Part shown: piece by piece, positions 53,424 to 61,483 of the stretch
Layout: every line of letters starts with the position of its first letter
Position numbering within the stretch: the stretch's first letter is position 1
Source: an uncultured Treponema sp.
GTDB taxonomy: Bacteria; Spirochaetota; Spirochaetia; Treponematales; Treponemataceae
NCBI GenBank assembly: GCA_905372235.1
Contig: CAJPOF010000004.1
Location: 1-64,000, forward strand
Reading direction: 5' to 3'
DNA length: 64,000 nucleotides
Notes under the pieces: generated by a model
Told to the model about the DNA's origin: nothing
Database searches by the model: none
The model's input: the letters and a program-made list of their open reading frames with translations, nothing else
Program-made: the position numbers and the translations under genes

Positions 53424-54788
53424 CTATTTAAGAGCCTCGAACACTATGTCCGCAAGGAAGACGAACGCAAGAATCCATGTGACAACTGGTATGTCCCTTG
53501 CCTTTTTACCGGCGCATTTTGCTATCACGTAGGATATGATTCCCCACATGATTCCTTTTGACACAGAGTACGAAAACGGCATCGTCATTATGGTTATGAA
53601 CGCAGGGATTCCCTCTGTCGGGTCATTGAAATCTATGGCGACCACCGATTTCATCATAAGGTAGCCCACGAATATCAATGCCGGAGCGGTAGCAGCCGAT
53701 GGAATTAAGAAAAATAAAGGTCCTATGAAAAGCGAGAGGAGAAAAAGAATTCCCGTCGCAACGGAAGCCAAGCCTGTCCTTGCGCCGGCTGCCACACCGG
53801 ACGAAGATTCCACGAACGATGTAACCGTGCTTGTTCCAAGGCAAGCGCCCACCACAGTACCTGCGGCATCCGAAAACAAAGCGCCCTTCACGTTCTGAAT
53901 CTCGCCGTTCTTGTCCTTCAAGTTTGCCTGCTCGGCGACGCCAAGCAAAGTTCCTATCGTGTCGAACATATCCGTGAAAAAGAAAGTGAAGAAAATCACA
54001 AAGAATTTTCCAAGGACAAGAGCGCTGAAGTTCCCCGTGGAAGGGTCTATCAGCATTCCCTTAAAATCAAAAGCGAAAAGGTGAGGTTTTGCAGGAAGTG
54101 AAAACGGCTTCCAGCCTTCAGGAATCTTAGTAACCCCAAAAGGAATCCCTATAATCGTCGTAAGAACGATTCCTATAAGGATTGAGCCGGGGACCTTCAG
54201 CGAATAAAGGACTATCGTAATTACAAGACCTATTACAGCCACTATAGCCGCGGAATGTTCCATGCTGAAATTCACGAATCCGATGGTCGTTCCCGTGTCC
54301 GTTGAACAGATGCCTGCGTTCACAAGACCGATTATCGCTATGAAAAGACCTATTCCGACTGCGACAGCCTTCTTTAAGCCATCGGGAATCGACTTAATCA
54401 ACGCCTCCCTGACTCCGCAAAGGGAAAGCACGATGAAAACGATTCCCTCAAAAAGGACGGCTGTAAGCGCAAGTTTCCACGAAGCGCCCATTCCAAGCAC
54501 GACCGTGTACGTGAAAAAGGCGTTCAGCCCAAGTCCCGGAGCAAGAGCCACCGGAAGGTTCGCAACAAGCGCCATCACAAGGGTCGCAATTCCTGCCGAC
54601 ACTGCGGTCGCGGTGAACACTCCGCCCCACGTGGGAAGAGTTCCTTGAGGCAATCCCAGCCCTGCTCCCGAAAGAATATTCGGGTTCACCGCAAGAATGT
54701 ACGCCATTGCAAGGAACGTCGTCACTCCTCCGATGATTTCTTTTGCGAAGGTGGTATTCCTTTCCTTCAATTTAAAAAACTTTTCCAT
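53424..54788 (-). CDS. NCS2-type purine permease (AzgA-like)
   Basis: 454 residues from the ATG at 54788, with GGAGG 5 bases upstream. About 12-14 membrane segments. KEIIGGVTTFLAMAYILAVNP and PVALAPGLGLNAFFTYTVV are AzgA signatures, and FFTDMFDTIGTLLGVA carries the conserved DxFDT loop; TSTVTSFVESSSGVAAGARTG is the substrate-site segment. The family imports adenine, guanine and hypoxanthine with protons. Monocistronic; no riboswitch is visible in the short leader. Confidence 0.93.
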   Translation of the reverse strand: MEKFFKLKERNTTFAKEIIGGVTTFLAMAYILAVNPNILSGAGLGLPQGTLPTWGGVFTATAVSAGIATLVMALVANLPVALAPGLGLNAFFTYTVVLGMGASWKLALTAVLFEGIVFIVLSLCGVREALIKSIPDGLKKAVAVGIGLFIAIIGLVNAGICSTDTGTTIGFVNFSMEHSAAIVAVIGLVITIVLYSLKVPGSILIGIVLTTIIGIPFGVTKIPEGWKPFSLPAKPHLFAFDFKGMLIDPSTGNFSALVLGKFFVIFFTFFFTDMFDTIGTLLGVAEQANLKDKNGEIQNVKGALFSDAAGTVVGACLGTSTVTSFVESSSGVAAGARTGLASVATGILFLLSLFIGPLFFLIPSAATAPALIFVGYLMMKSVVAIDFNDPTEGIPAFITIMTMPFSYSVSKGIMWGIISYVIAKCAGKKARDIPVVTWILAFVFLADIVFEALK

Positions 54789-54824
54789 AAATCCTCCATT
54801 GTTCATTATGAAATTGTTGATTTT

Positions 54825-55370
54825 CTATTTTTCGTAGCCGTAAAAATCTACAACGGATCTTCCGTATATCCTTTGGTCCGTCCTTGAAAGTTCCCCGATA
54901 TTTTCAGGCATGGATTTTTCTTCCGGTCTGTGAATCAAGACAAGGCCGCCTTCGTTCAGAAGTTTCCGTTCGCTCACCTCAAGGATAAGTTTTTCATGGA
55001 ATTTGTAGGGAAACGGCGGATCAAAAAATATGAAGTCAAAAGTCGTTTTACATCTTTTTAGAAAATATTCCACAGGCATGAAATGGCACTGTATTTTTAC
55101 GCCACATTCCTTCTGCGCCACCTGAACATTTTCCAAAACGGTCTTTACTTTTACTTTGTCTTTCTCGCAAAGTTCCACATTCGAAGCCCCTCTTGAAACG
55201 GCTTCAACGGCGACAGTCCCCGACCCGCTGAAAAGATCAAGCCAACTTTTTCCGCTCAAGTCTCCAAGGACGGCGAACACGGATTCCCTCATTCTGTCCA
55301 TGGCGGGTCTTATTATTCCGTCGGGACATTTCATGATTCTTCCCTTCAATACGCCACCTGTAATCCTCAT
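54825..55370 (-). CDS. rsmD: 16S rRNA (guanine966-N2)-methyltransferase
   Basis: 181 residues, class I SAM methyltransferase. MRITGGVLKGR and RPAMDRMRESVFAVLG form the RNA-binding N-terminus, LDLFSGSGTVAVEAVSRGA the SAM loop, and FIFFDPPFPY the catalytic (D/N)PPF motif. Normal length. AGGA lies 7-8 bases before the ATG, 16 bases after the ankyrin gene, so likely co-transcribed with it. Confidence 0.94.
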   Translation of the reverse strand: MRITGGVLKGRIMKCPDGIIRPAMDRMRESVFAVLGDLSGKSWLDLFSGSGTVAVEAVSRGASNVELCEKDKVKVKTVLENVQVAQKECGVKIQCHFMPVEYFLKRCKTTFDFIFFDPPFPYKFHEKLILEVSERKLLNEGGLVLIHRPEEKSMPENIGELSRTDQRIYGRSVVDFYGYEK

Positions 55371-55386
55371 TTCTTCATCCTAAAAA

Positions 55387-57615
55387 TCAGTTTCCGTTCA
55401 GCCGCCAGAATGTCTCGTCCCTTTCAAGTTTTACGTTCGCCTTGGCGTAGTCGAACGCCTTTTTTCCGGACGAATCCCTTATCGAGACAGCCGCACCGTT
55501 GTCAAGCAGAAACTCGATAACATCGGTGGAAGAAGAATATCCTGCGGCATACATCAGCGGTGTCTTTCCCTCGTAAAATCTGTTCAGCTGAATTCCTCTG
55601 TCGACAAAAACCTGAAGTTTCGCAAGCTGGGAAGCATGGTTTCCGACATCCGACGTTATTGAAAACACGAACGCCCTGAAAATTTCACCCTGACCGCCCT
55701 TAAATTCCTTCAGTATCGACCTAAGAATCTCAGGATTGGACGAATAAGTTGCGGCAAGGTCAAGCGGAGAACTTCCATACTTGTTCAGTGCCGTAAGATC
55801 CGCTCCGTTACGCAAAAGAAGGCGCACCACCTCAAGATTGTTCTGATAGCGGACCGCATACATAAGAGCAGACCAGCCGTCGTTGTCCTTGACGTTCACG
55901 TCCGCCCCCGACTCAAGAAGCGAGCGAATCTCCCAGTCGTTTCCGTTTTTGACGGCCTTCATCAAAAGGCTTCTGCCGTTAAAATCCCTGGAATTGGGAT
56001 TTTTGATTTTGGTAAGATGCATATTCTCGGAAGACTTTTCCGCATAGTCGTCCTTGTATGTTTTGGGCGCATAATCGAACAGAAAATCTCTTTCCTCTTC
56101 GGAGAACGTCTCGCCGTTACCGTAAAGGCTTGAAAGTTCCTTTTGCCTTTTTTCGATGTCGGCGGAAGGATTTTCAATACTGTCAAAACGCTCGGATAAA
56201 GAAGAAGTTTCTGGACTCGACGGCGGCTCTTTCTGCGGAGTTGCTACGGACGGAATTGCTACGGACGAAATCGCCTCGGACGGCTCTTTTACGGCTTTTA
56301 CCTCACCAGAATCTTTTTTCTCGATTTGAGGTTGAGTTTTTTCAGGAAGACTCTTAGGCGATGGCGAAAAAGATTTTTCCGAAGATGAAGGGAAAGTTTG
56401 TACCTCATCGGATTTTTGACTAAGATTTGAAGCGTTTTTTTCATTGGAAGGCAAAACGGATTTTTCGTCAGTGATTTCCGCTTTGGGAGTTTCTCTCACC
56501 TTTGCGACCGTGTTTTCTACGCCGCTTTTCTCCTCTTTTGCAGGCAAGGGTCTTTTTGTTTCAGTTTTTTCTTCTGCAAAAGGAACTTTCTTTTCTTCGG
56601 AAAGCCTTTTTTCTTCTGCGAGGGCTTTTCTCTCGTCCGCAAGGCGTTTTTCTTCGGCTTTTTTCGCTGCCAAGACGGCTTTCTTTTCGTCTGCAAGACG
56701 CTTAGCCTCAGCCTTCTTTTCTGCAGCGGAAATCTTTTTTTCTTCTGCAAGGCGTTTTGCCTCGGCTTTTTTTTCTGCTATCGAAGTTTTTGTTTTTTCA
56801 GAAAGCATTTTTTCTTCAGCTTTTTCTTCCGCAGCGGCGGCTTTTTTATTCTCTTTTTCTAAGCGTTTTTCCTCAGCTTTTTCTTTTGCGGCAAGGGCTT
56901 TCTTTTCGTCCGCAAGACGCTTTTCCTCGGCTTTTTTCTCCGCAGCGGCAAGCGATTTCTTTTCTTTCGCCTCTCTTTTTGCCTCGGCCTTCTTTTCCGC
57001 CGCAACAAGCTTTTCCATAGCTTTTATGTCCTTTGGACTTTTTTCGACAGCGGTATCCTGATTTTGGGTGCTTCCCGGCTCGTGTTTTTCCTTTATAGAA
57101 GATGCAATTTTAGGCTCAAGGATTCCTTCAAGTTCATGAATCTTATCATTTCCGAGATTGTCAAGGGCATATTCATAAGCTGAAAAACCGTATTTATCTT
57201 TTGCAAGAAGCGCCTTGCTCACAGAATATTTTGTTCCCCATCTGTCAAGGACATATGAAAAAACCTTATTGTTATCATCCGAATACTTACATATATAATG
57301 CAGAGCCGACTGCCCGTTCCTATTCTTACTTTTGAATTTCACGTCAGCCTTTTCCAAAAACTTTATGAAATTTATGTCCCTGTCATGCTCAATAGCTTCC
57401 ATAATAAGTGAATCGCCGTCTTTTCCCAATGCAGTGCGACTCAGATGACTGTATCGACCGAACGCCTTTTCCATTGAGTTCACAGTGCCATGTTCCACAA
57501 GCGTCTTAATCTTCTCCGCCGTTCCGAATGCAAAAGATAATCCGGATATAAAAAACAGAAACTGAACAAAAAAAGCGAACCTTTTAAAAACAGAAGGACA
57601 TTCAGAAACAAACAT
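55387..57615 (-). CDS. Large exported ankyrin protein with charged helical linker
   Basis: 742 residues. A hydrophobic N-terminal segment (about 10-30, ending FAFGTAE) is a likely signal peptide. Ankyrin-like repeats at about 40-165 (GDSLIMEAIEHDRDINF; NGQSALHYICKY) are followed by a long segment (about 195-370) built of KKAEEKRLADEKKALAA-like units, an ER/K single helix or coiled coil. A Ser/Pro/Lys-rich low-complexity region (370-490) comes next. A second set of ankyrin repeats (about 545-720; GRSLLMKAVKNGNDWEIRSLL, GKTPLMYAAGYSSSTDVIEFL) ends the protein. It looks like two binding modules separated by a rigid spacer, probably outside the cytoplasm. The promoter is of the leaderless type. 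Confidence 0.85.
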   Translation of the reverse strand: MFVSECPSVFKRFAFFVQFLFFISGLSFAFGTAEKIKTLVEHGTVNSMEKAFGRYSHLSRTALGKDGDSLIMEAIEHDRDINFIKFLEKADVKFKSKNRNGQSALHYICKYSDDNNKVFSYVLDRWGTKYSVSKALLAKDKYGFSAYEYALDNLGNDKIHELEGILEPKIASSIKEKHEPGSTQNQDTAVEKSPKDIKAMEKLVAAEKKAEAKREAKEKKSLAAAEKKAEEKRLADEKKALAAKEKAEEKRLEKENKKAAAAEEKAEEKMLSEKTKTSIAEKKAEAKRLAEEKKISAAEKKAEAKRLADEKKAVLAAKKAEEKRLADERKALAEEKRLSEEKKVPFAEEKTETKRPLPAKEEKSGVENTVAKVRETPKAEITDEKSVLPSNEKNASNLSQKSDEVQTFPSSSEKSFSPSPKSLPEKTQPQIEKKDSGEVKAVKEPSEAISSVAIPSVATPQKEPPSSPETSSLSERFDSIENPSADIEKRQKELSSLYGNGETFSEEERDFLFDYAPKTYKDDYAEKSSENMHLTKIKNPNSRDFNGRSLLMKAVKNGNDWEIRSLLESGADVNVKDNDGWSALMYAVRYQNNLEVVRLLLRNGADLTALNKYGSSPLDLAATYSSNPEILRSILKEFKGGQGEIFRAFVFSITSDVGNHASQLAKLQVFVDRGIQLNRFYEGKTPLMYAAGYSSSTDVIEFLLDNGAAVSIRDSSGKKAFDYAKANVKLERDETFWRLNGN

Positions 57616-57621
57616 ATCCCG

Positions 57622-57650
57622 ATTATATTATGGCTCGCCTATGTTTTCAA
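57622..57650 (-). promoter_or_regulatory. Promoter of the ankyrin gene, leaderless type
   Basis: On the minus strand TTGAAA (57650-57645), a 17-base spacer and TATAAT (57627-57622), then 6 bases to the ATG at 57615; no Shine-Dalgarno. Confidence 0.75.
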
Positions 57651-57724
57651 CATCTACGCCCAAAATAAAAAGTCCGAAAAACTGAGGAAGTTTTTTTTTT
57701 ATCCCGACAGGCATTCATCAAACA

Positions 57725-57895
57725 GGCTTACGCATGAGAATCTATATTCAAAAAAAAATCACCTTTACCGTAAAAATCGGCTGCACTCCCGGCAGCAGCC
57801 CTGCCGTTCTCGGCGGCATTGCCGCTGCCTTGCGTTCCGCCTTTTTTATTTTTACTATGTATTTTTTCTGCGTATACATTTTTCATGCGTAAGCC
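57725..57895. repeat. Palindromic MITE-like element, copy 2
   Basis: 171 bases bounded by a perfect 13-base inverted repeat: GGCTTACGCATGA (57725-57737) and TCATGCGTAAGCC (57883-57895). The left end continues GAATCTATATTC as in copy 1. The interior has the shared blocks GGCTGCACTCC, GGCAGC, CCCTGCCGTTCTC and GGCGGCATTGCCGCTGCC, followed by TTTTTTATTTT. Compared with copy 1 it lacks about 75 central bases, and its right inner arm has decayed. No open frame. It lies between the divergent ankyrin and rpsF promoters. Confidence 0.8.
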
Positions 57896-57938
57896 CTGGT
57901 TCGTAAAAACAAATAACGACATCGTAAAAACAAATGCC

Positions 57939-57967
57939 TTGACTCTGCGCCCGGATTTCTGTATAGT
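57939..57967 (+). promoter_or_regulatory. Promoter of the rpsF operon
   Basis: TTGACT (57939-57944), a 17-base spacer and TATAGT (57962-57967), followed by a leader of about 50 bases. Confidence 0.8.
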
Positions 57968-57982
57968 AAAAAGACACCCCTT

Positions 57983-58002
57983 GAGATTCCTTTTGGAATC
58001 TC
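57983..58002 (+). promoter_or_regulatory. Leader hairpin upstream of rpsF
   Basis: GAGATTCC, TTTT loop, GGAATCTC: a perfect 8-base stem between the promoter and the rpsF Shine-Dalgarno. In several phyla the S6-S18 complex binds its own leader; I did not find the typical bulged motif, so autoregulation here is only a possibility. Confidence 0.45.
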
Positions 58003-58024
58003 CATATGTCCATAAGGAGCAACC

Positions 58025-58309
58025 ATGAGAAAGTATGAACTTATGAGCATTTTTCCTCTGGACGAGGAAAAATCAAGTCAGGGTAAGGAAGCTGTACGCA
58101 AAGTCCTTACATCTTTTGGCGCAGACATCGAAAAAGAAGAACTTTTCGGTGACCGCGACCTCGCTTACGAGGTGGCAAAACAAAGGCGGGGACGCTTTAT
58201 TTTGTTCACCCTAAAAATCAATCCGGATAAGATTTCCGAAGTCGAAAAAGAATTCAAAATCACGCAGAATCTTCTAAAATATCTGTTCGTGAAAATTGAA
58301 GAGAAATAA
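58025..58309 (+). CDS. rpsF: 30S ribosomal protein S6
   Basis: 94 residues, normal for S6. MRKYELMSIFPLDEEKS and KKEELFGDRDLAYEVAKQRRG, with FTLKINPDKISEVEKEFKI, are family-typical (start KYE, then LAY.I....G.Y). S6 binds 16S rRNA as a heterodimer with S18, encoded two genes downstream. AAGGAG lies 6 bases before the ATG. First gene of the rpsF-ssb-rpsR-rplI group. Confidence 0.95.
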   Translation: MRKYELMSIFPLDEEKSSQGKEAVRKVLTSFGADIEKEELFGDRDLAYEVAKQRRGRFILFTLKINPDKISEVEKEFKITQNLLKYLFVKIEEK

Positions 58310-58354
58310 CTTTCAAGAATTAGAAAATCTTAATCTAAAATTCAGAGGTATAAA

Positions 58355-58843
58355 ATGGCAGCGGATGTAAATCACGTGGTTTTGATCGGACGGCTTACAA
58401 GGGACTTGGGCAGTGACGAACGCTCTTTCGGCTATGTAGGAAATGGACAGGCCAGAGCCAACGTAAGCATCGCTGTAAACCGAAGTCACAAAGTCGGTGA
58501 CGAATGGAAGGACGAGGCCAGTTATTTCGATGTTACAATCTGGGGTAGGCAGGCGGAAAACCTGAAACCCTACCTTACAAAAGGCAAACAGATTTGCGTC
58601 GACGGCTACCTCAAGCAGGATCGCTGGGAAAAAGATGGTCAGAAATTCTCCAAGGTTTCTGTCGTGGCGAACAGCATCCAGCTCCTTGGAGGGAAATCCG
58701 ATGGCGGCGCTAACGCCGGGGGTGTATCAAGCGGATTTCAGCCAAGGACGAACTTTCAGAACCAGTCGCCAAGTTCAATGCCGGACTACGGCAGCGATTT
58801 CGGCTCTTCGGGAAACGACTTTCCGGAAGACATACCATTCTGA
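58355..58843 (+). CDS. ssb: Single-stranded DNA-binding protein
   Basis: 162 residues. An OB-fold of about 110 residues (starting NHVVLIGRLTRDLG, with SIAVNRSHKVGDEW, then EDEASYFDVTIWGRQAEN-like and LKPYLTKGKQICVDGYLKQDRW) is followed by a Gly/Ser/Asn-rich tail ending FPEDIPF, the acidic tip that recruits partner proteins. Standard SSB position between rpsF and rpsR. AGAGG lies before the ATG. Confidence 0.95.
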   Translation: MAADVNHVVLIGRLTRDLGSDERSFGYVGNGQARANVSIAVNRSHKVGDEWKDEASYFDVTIWGRQAENLKPYLTKGKQICVDGYLKQDRWEKDGQKFSKVSVVANSIQLLGGKSDGGANAGGVSSGFQPRTNFQNQSPSSMPDYGSDFGSSGNDFPEDIPF

Positions 58844-58881
58844 CACAGATTTGCGCATGAAGCGCATCTTTGACTAAACAT

Positions 58882-58902
58882 TAAAGCGAATTCTCGCTTT
58901 TA
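58882..58902 (+). other. Small hairpin between ssb and rpsR
   Basis: TAAAGCGA and TCGCTTTTA pair around a 4-base loop, followed by CAATTTTT. Too weak to be a sure terminator; could reduce read-through into rpsR. Confidence 0.35.
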
Positions 58903-58919
58903 CAATTTTTGGAGAAATT

Positions 58920-59246
58920 ATGGCTGAGGAAACAAAAGAAAATATCACAGAAGAAAATGATGTCGTCCAGGCTACCACCCAAGAGACGGAAGGTCGCGAG
59001 GACGACGGACGAGATGGAGGTCGCACAAAGAACAAGACCTTCTTCAGAAAAAAGGTGTGCAGGTTCTGCGCAAACAAGGCAAAAATTGATTACAAAGATT
59101 CTGACGGTCTTAGGCGATTCACGACAGAACGTGGAAAAATTCTTCCAAGAAGAATCACGGGAACGTGCGCGAAGCACCAGAGGGAACTTGCAAGAGCAAT
59201 AAAACGAGCAAGAGCAATCTGCCTTCTTCCGTTTGTTACAGAATAA
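58920..59246 (+). CDS. rpsR: 30S ribosomal protein S18 with acidic N-terminal extension
   Basis: 108 residues. The conserved part (about 44-108) has [17 protein letters not shown], the block [21 protein letters not shown] and [15 protein letters not shown]-x2-C and C-x2-H make it the zinc-binding (C+) form. Most S18 proteins are about 75-90 residues; the first 40 residues here are mostly Glu, Asp, Thr and Asn, an unusual acidic extension. GGAG lies 6 bases before the ATG at 58920. S18 pairs with S6 on the platform of the small subunit. Confidence 0.95.
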   Translation: MAEETKENITEENDVVQATTQETEGREDDGRDGGRTKNKTFFRKKVCRFCANKAKIDYKDSDGLRRFTTERGKILPRRITGTCAKHQRELARAIKRARAICLLPFVTE

Positions 59247-59326
59247 AACCGACCTTGTTTAGGCTCGGAAAAACAGCCCTCCAACTCCTGGGGACGCTGC
59301 AAAAAATTTCAAGAGGAGCTTGAAAA

Positions 59327-59878
59327 ATGAAAGTCATATTAAACGTAGATGTAAAACACCTTGGCGAAGAAGGAGACGTAAAGAACGTAGCAAACGGCTA
59401 TGCAAGAAACTACCTTCTCCCACGAGCATTGGCAGTTCCGTTCACGCCTGAAACGGAAGCGATTTTCGAGGCGAAAAAAGCCGAGATAGAAGCAAGAAAA
59501 GAAGTGAAGAGGCAGAACGCAAAGAGCCTTAAAGAAAGGCTTGAAGGCTCTTCTTTCACAATCGAGATGCCAGCAGGAGCGAACGGAAAACTCTATGGTG
59601 CCGTTACTCCGCAGATAATTTCTGATATGCTTACGAAAAACGGCTTTGAGCTTGAAAGAAAGCGAATAGAACTTCCTGGAGCAGCCATAAAGTCCGTAGG
59701 AAACTACAAGGCAACAATCAAACTTTACGAGGCTCAGACAGCCGAAATAACAGTTTGCGTAAAGACACAGGGAACGGAAGAGGAAAGCCAGGGGGCAAAA
59801 AAGGCTGAAAAGAAAGCCGAACCCAAAGCGGAAGAACCTTCCGAACCAAAAGATACGGAAGAGACGGCTTCCGAATAG
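59327..59878 (+). CDS. rplI: 50S ribosomal protein L9 with charged C-terminal tail
   Basis: 183 residues; most L9 proteins are about 148-150. The N-domain MKVILNVDVKHLGEEGDVKNV is followed by VANGYARNYLLPR, the RNA-binding loop. A connecting helix and a C-domain (NGKLYGAVTPQIISDMLTKNG) come next. The last 35 residues (beginning GTEEESQGAKKAEKK) are an extra Glu/Lys/Pro/Ala tail. L9 binds 23S rRNA at the base of the L1 stalk. GAGGAG lies 8 bases before the ATG. Confidence 0.94.
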   Translation: MKVILNVDVKHLGEEGDVKNVANGYARNYLLPRALAVPFTPETEAIFEAKKAEIEARKEVKRQNAKSLKERLEGSSFTIEMPAGANGKLYGAVTPQIISDMLTKNGFELERKRIELPGAAIKSVGNYKATIKLYEAQTAEITVCVKTQGTEEESQGAKKAEKKAEPKAEEPSEPKDTEETASE

Positions 59879-59900
59879 TCTTAAATACAGACGAAAAAAT

Positions 59901-59941
59901 ACAAAGGCTACAATCGAGGCAGATTCGGTTGTAGCCTTTGT
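59901..59941. other. Long hairpin between rplI and dnaB
   Basis: ACAAAGGCTACAATCG pairs with CGGTTGTAGCCTTTGT (16 bases, one G-U). On the plus strand no T run follows, so classical termination is doubtful; on the minus strand it is followed by ATTTTTTCG. Its right arm abuts the dnaB promoter. It may be an RNA-processing or attenuation site. Confidence 0.55.
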
Positions 59942-59965
59942 CGTATATGGGCTGATTAATATATT
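59938..59965 (+). promoter_or_regulatory. Possible promoter of dnaB
   Basis: TTGTCG (59938-59943), a 16-base spacer and TATATT (59960-59965), starting within the right arm of the hairpin. The dnaB ATG follows about 42 bases later with a good Shine-Dalgarno. Confidence 0.45.
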
Positions 59966-60007
59966 GTGGAAAAACTGTGCATTTGTCGTGCATAAAAGGT
60001 GGAAAAC

Positions 60008-61336
60008 ATGAGTGAAAACGAACTAAAGGACAGCGTCCAGCCAAACAATCCGAATGCGGAAGAAGCAACCCTAGGAGCAATCCTACTTGATTGGGATGCA
60101 TTGTCGGACACGGTTACCAACCTAAAATCCGACAGGTTCTACAACTACTACAACCGCACTATATACGAAGCCATGGTGTCGCTGTTCAAGCAAAACGTGC
60201 ATGGCGACTACGTTTCCATCACAAACGAACTTACAAAAACCGGAAAACTGGAACAGGCAGGTGGACCTGCATACATCGCATCCCTCACGGACAAAGTTCC
60301 CACCTCCGCAAACATAAAATATTACGTAGACACGGTCATGGACTGCGCCACACGCCGAGATCTTATAAAACTCTCGGCTGAGATAAAGGCATCGTGCTTC
60401 GATTCAAGCCACGACTCAAAGCACATATTGGAAGAAGCCGAAAAAAAGATTTTCAACCTGGCAGACAGGAACGACACCACTGAAGTCCATCATATGCAGG
60501 ATGTTATTTCAAGCACGATAGGACTTATCGAAAAAAGATACAACAACAACTCAGAACTTACGGGAATCCCTTCGGGAATCGCAAGGCTTGACACAATGAC
60601 ATCGGGCTTCCAAAAATCGGAACTTATAATCGTAGGAGCCCGCCCGTCCATCGGAAAGACAGCGTTCGCCCTCTCCATGATGCAGACAATCGCAATCGAA
60701 AAAAACATTCCATGCGGCTTTTTCTCGCTTGAAATGTCATGCCAGTCAATAGGACAAAGGCTGCTTTCACAGGTGGCGCGCATTCCCAGCATAAAACTGA
60801 GGAACGGAATGCTGAACATATCAGACTTCAAAAAACTTCAGGACGCGGCTGGGAAATGCTACAACGCTCCGCTTTACATAATCGACACACCTAACATGCA
60901 GCTTCTTGACATAAGAGCGACGGCAAGAAGACTTGTGATGAACCAGCAAGTGCAGGCAATATTCATAGACTATATCGGACTTATATCGGTAGACAAGCCT
61001 AGCGAAAACACATGGGAAAACATCTCCGAAATCTCAAAATCACTCAAGGCTCTGGCAAGGGAACTGGACATCCCCATAATCGTTCTTTGTCAAGTCGGAA
61101 GAGACGCGGAAGGACAGGAACCGAACCTCGCCCAGCTAAGGGGTTCAGGCTCAATCGAACAGGATGCCGATGTAGTAATGTTCCTTCACAGGGACAGGAA
61201 AATCATGGACGAAGCGAACCCCGTGCAGGATGCAAAATGTGTGGTCGCAAAGCAGAGAAACGGAGCAACCGGAGATATAGAAATGCTTTTCTTCCCTTCG
61301 TTCACTAAATTCGAGAACAAAGTTCAGGAAGAATAA
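60008..61336 (+). CDS. dnaB: Replicative DNA helicase
   Basis: 442 residues from the ATG at 60008, preceded by AAAAGGTGG; a GTG three codons earlier is less likely. The N-terminal domain starts NPNAEEATLGAILLDWDAL. The RecA-like motor has GARPSIGKTAFAL (Walker A), FFSLEMSC, IFIDYIGLI (Walker B) and LSQ-like VLCQVGRDAE, with LAQLRGSGSIEQDADVVMFLHR near the end. The ring helicase opens the fork. No intein insertion. It ends the ribosomal gene cluster. Confidence 0.97.
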   Translation: MSENELKDSVQPNNPNAEEATLGAILLDWDALSDTVTNLKSDRFYNYYNRTIYEAMVSLFKQNVHGDYVSITNELTKTGKLEQAGGPAYIASLTDKVPTSANIKYYVDTVMDCATRRDLIKLSAEIKASCFDSSHDSKHILEEAEKKIFNLADRNDTTEVHHMQDVISSTIGLIEKRYNNNSELTGIPSGIARLDTMTSGFQKSELIIVGARPSIGKTAFALSMMQTIAIEKNIPCGFFSLEMSCQSIGQRLLSQVARIPSIKLRNGMLNISDFKKLQDAAGKCYNAPLYIIDTPNMQLLDIRATARRLVMNQQVQAIFIDYIGLISVDKPSENTWENISEISKSLKALARELDIPIIVLCQVGRDAEGQEPNLAQLRGSGSIEQDADVVMFLHRDRKIMDEANPVQDAKCVVAKQRNGATGDIEMLFFPSFTKFENKVQEE

Positions 61337-61366
61337 GAATAATTTTTACTATTATCGATTTTTCTA

Positions 61367-61395
61367 TTGACCAAAAATATTTTTTTCTATATAGT
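61367..61395 (+). promoter_or_regulatory. Promoter of tRNA-Gly
   Basis: TTGACC (61367-61372), a 17-base spacer and TATAGT (61390-61395), 13 bases before the mature tRNA start. Confidence 0.75.
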
Positions 61396-61408
61396 AAACC
61401 CATCACTT

Positions 61409-61481
61409 GCGGCAGTCATATAACGGCTCATTATCTCAGCCTTCCAAGCTGAAGACGAGGGTTCGACTCCCTTCTGCCGCT
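61409..61481 (+). tRNA. tRNA-Gly (anticodon UCC)
   Basis: Cloverleaf: acceptor GCGGCAG/CTGCCGC with discriminator T, D-arm around ATATAACGGCTCATTAT, anticodon stem TCAGC/GCTGA with loop CTTCCAA giving anticodon TCC, T-arm GAGGGTTCGACTCCCTT. CCA is not encoded. Confidence 0.95.
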
Positions 61482-61483
61482 TA

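Noticed and set aside
56444..57061. Ser/Ala/Phe-rich open frame of 205 codons on the plus strand
   Set aside because: It is the complement of the Lys/Glu/Ala repeats of the ankyrin gene. Such repeat DNA is stop-poor in several frames.
57981..58024. S6-S18 autoregulatory motif
   Set aside because: There is a perfect hairpin but not the bulged CCG/ACC features I know from that motif; recorded only as a leader hairpin.
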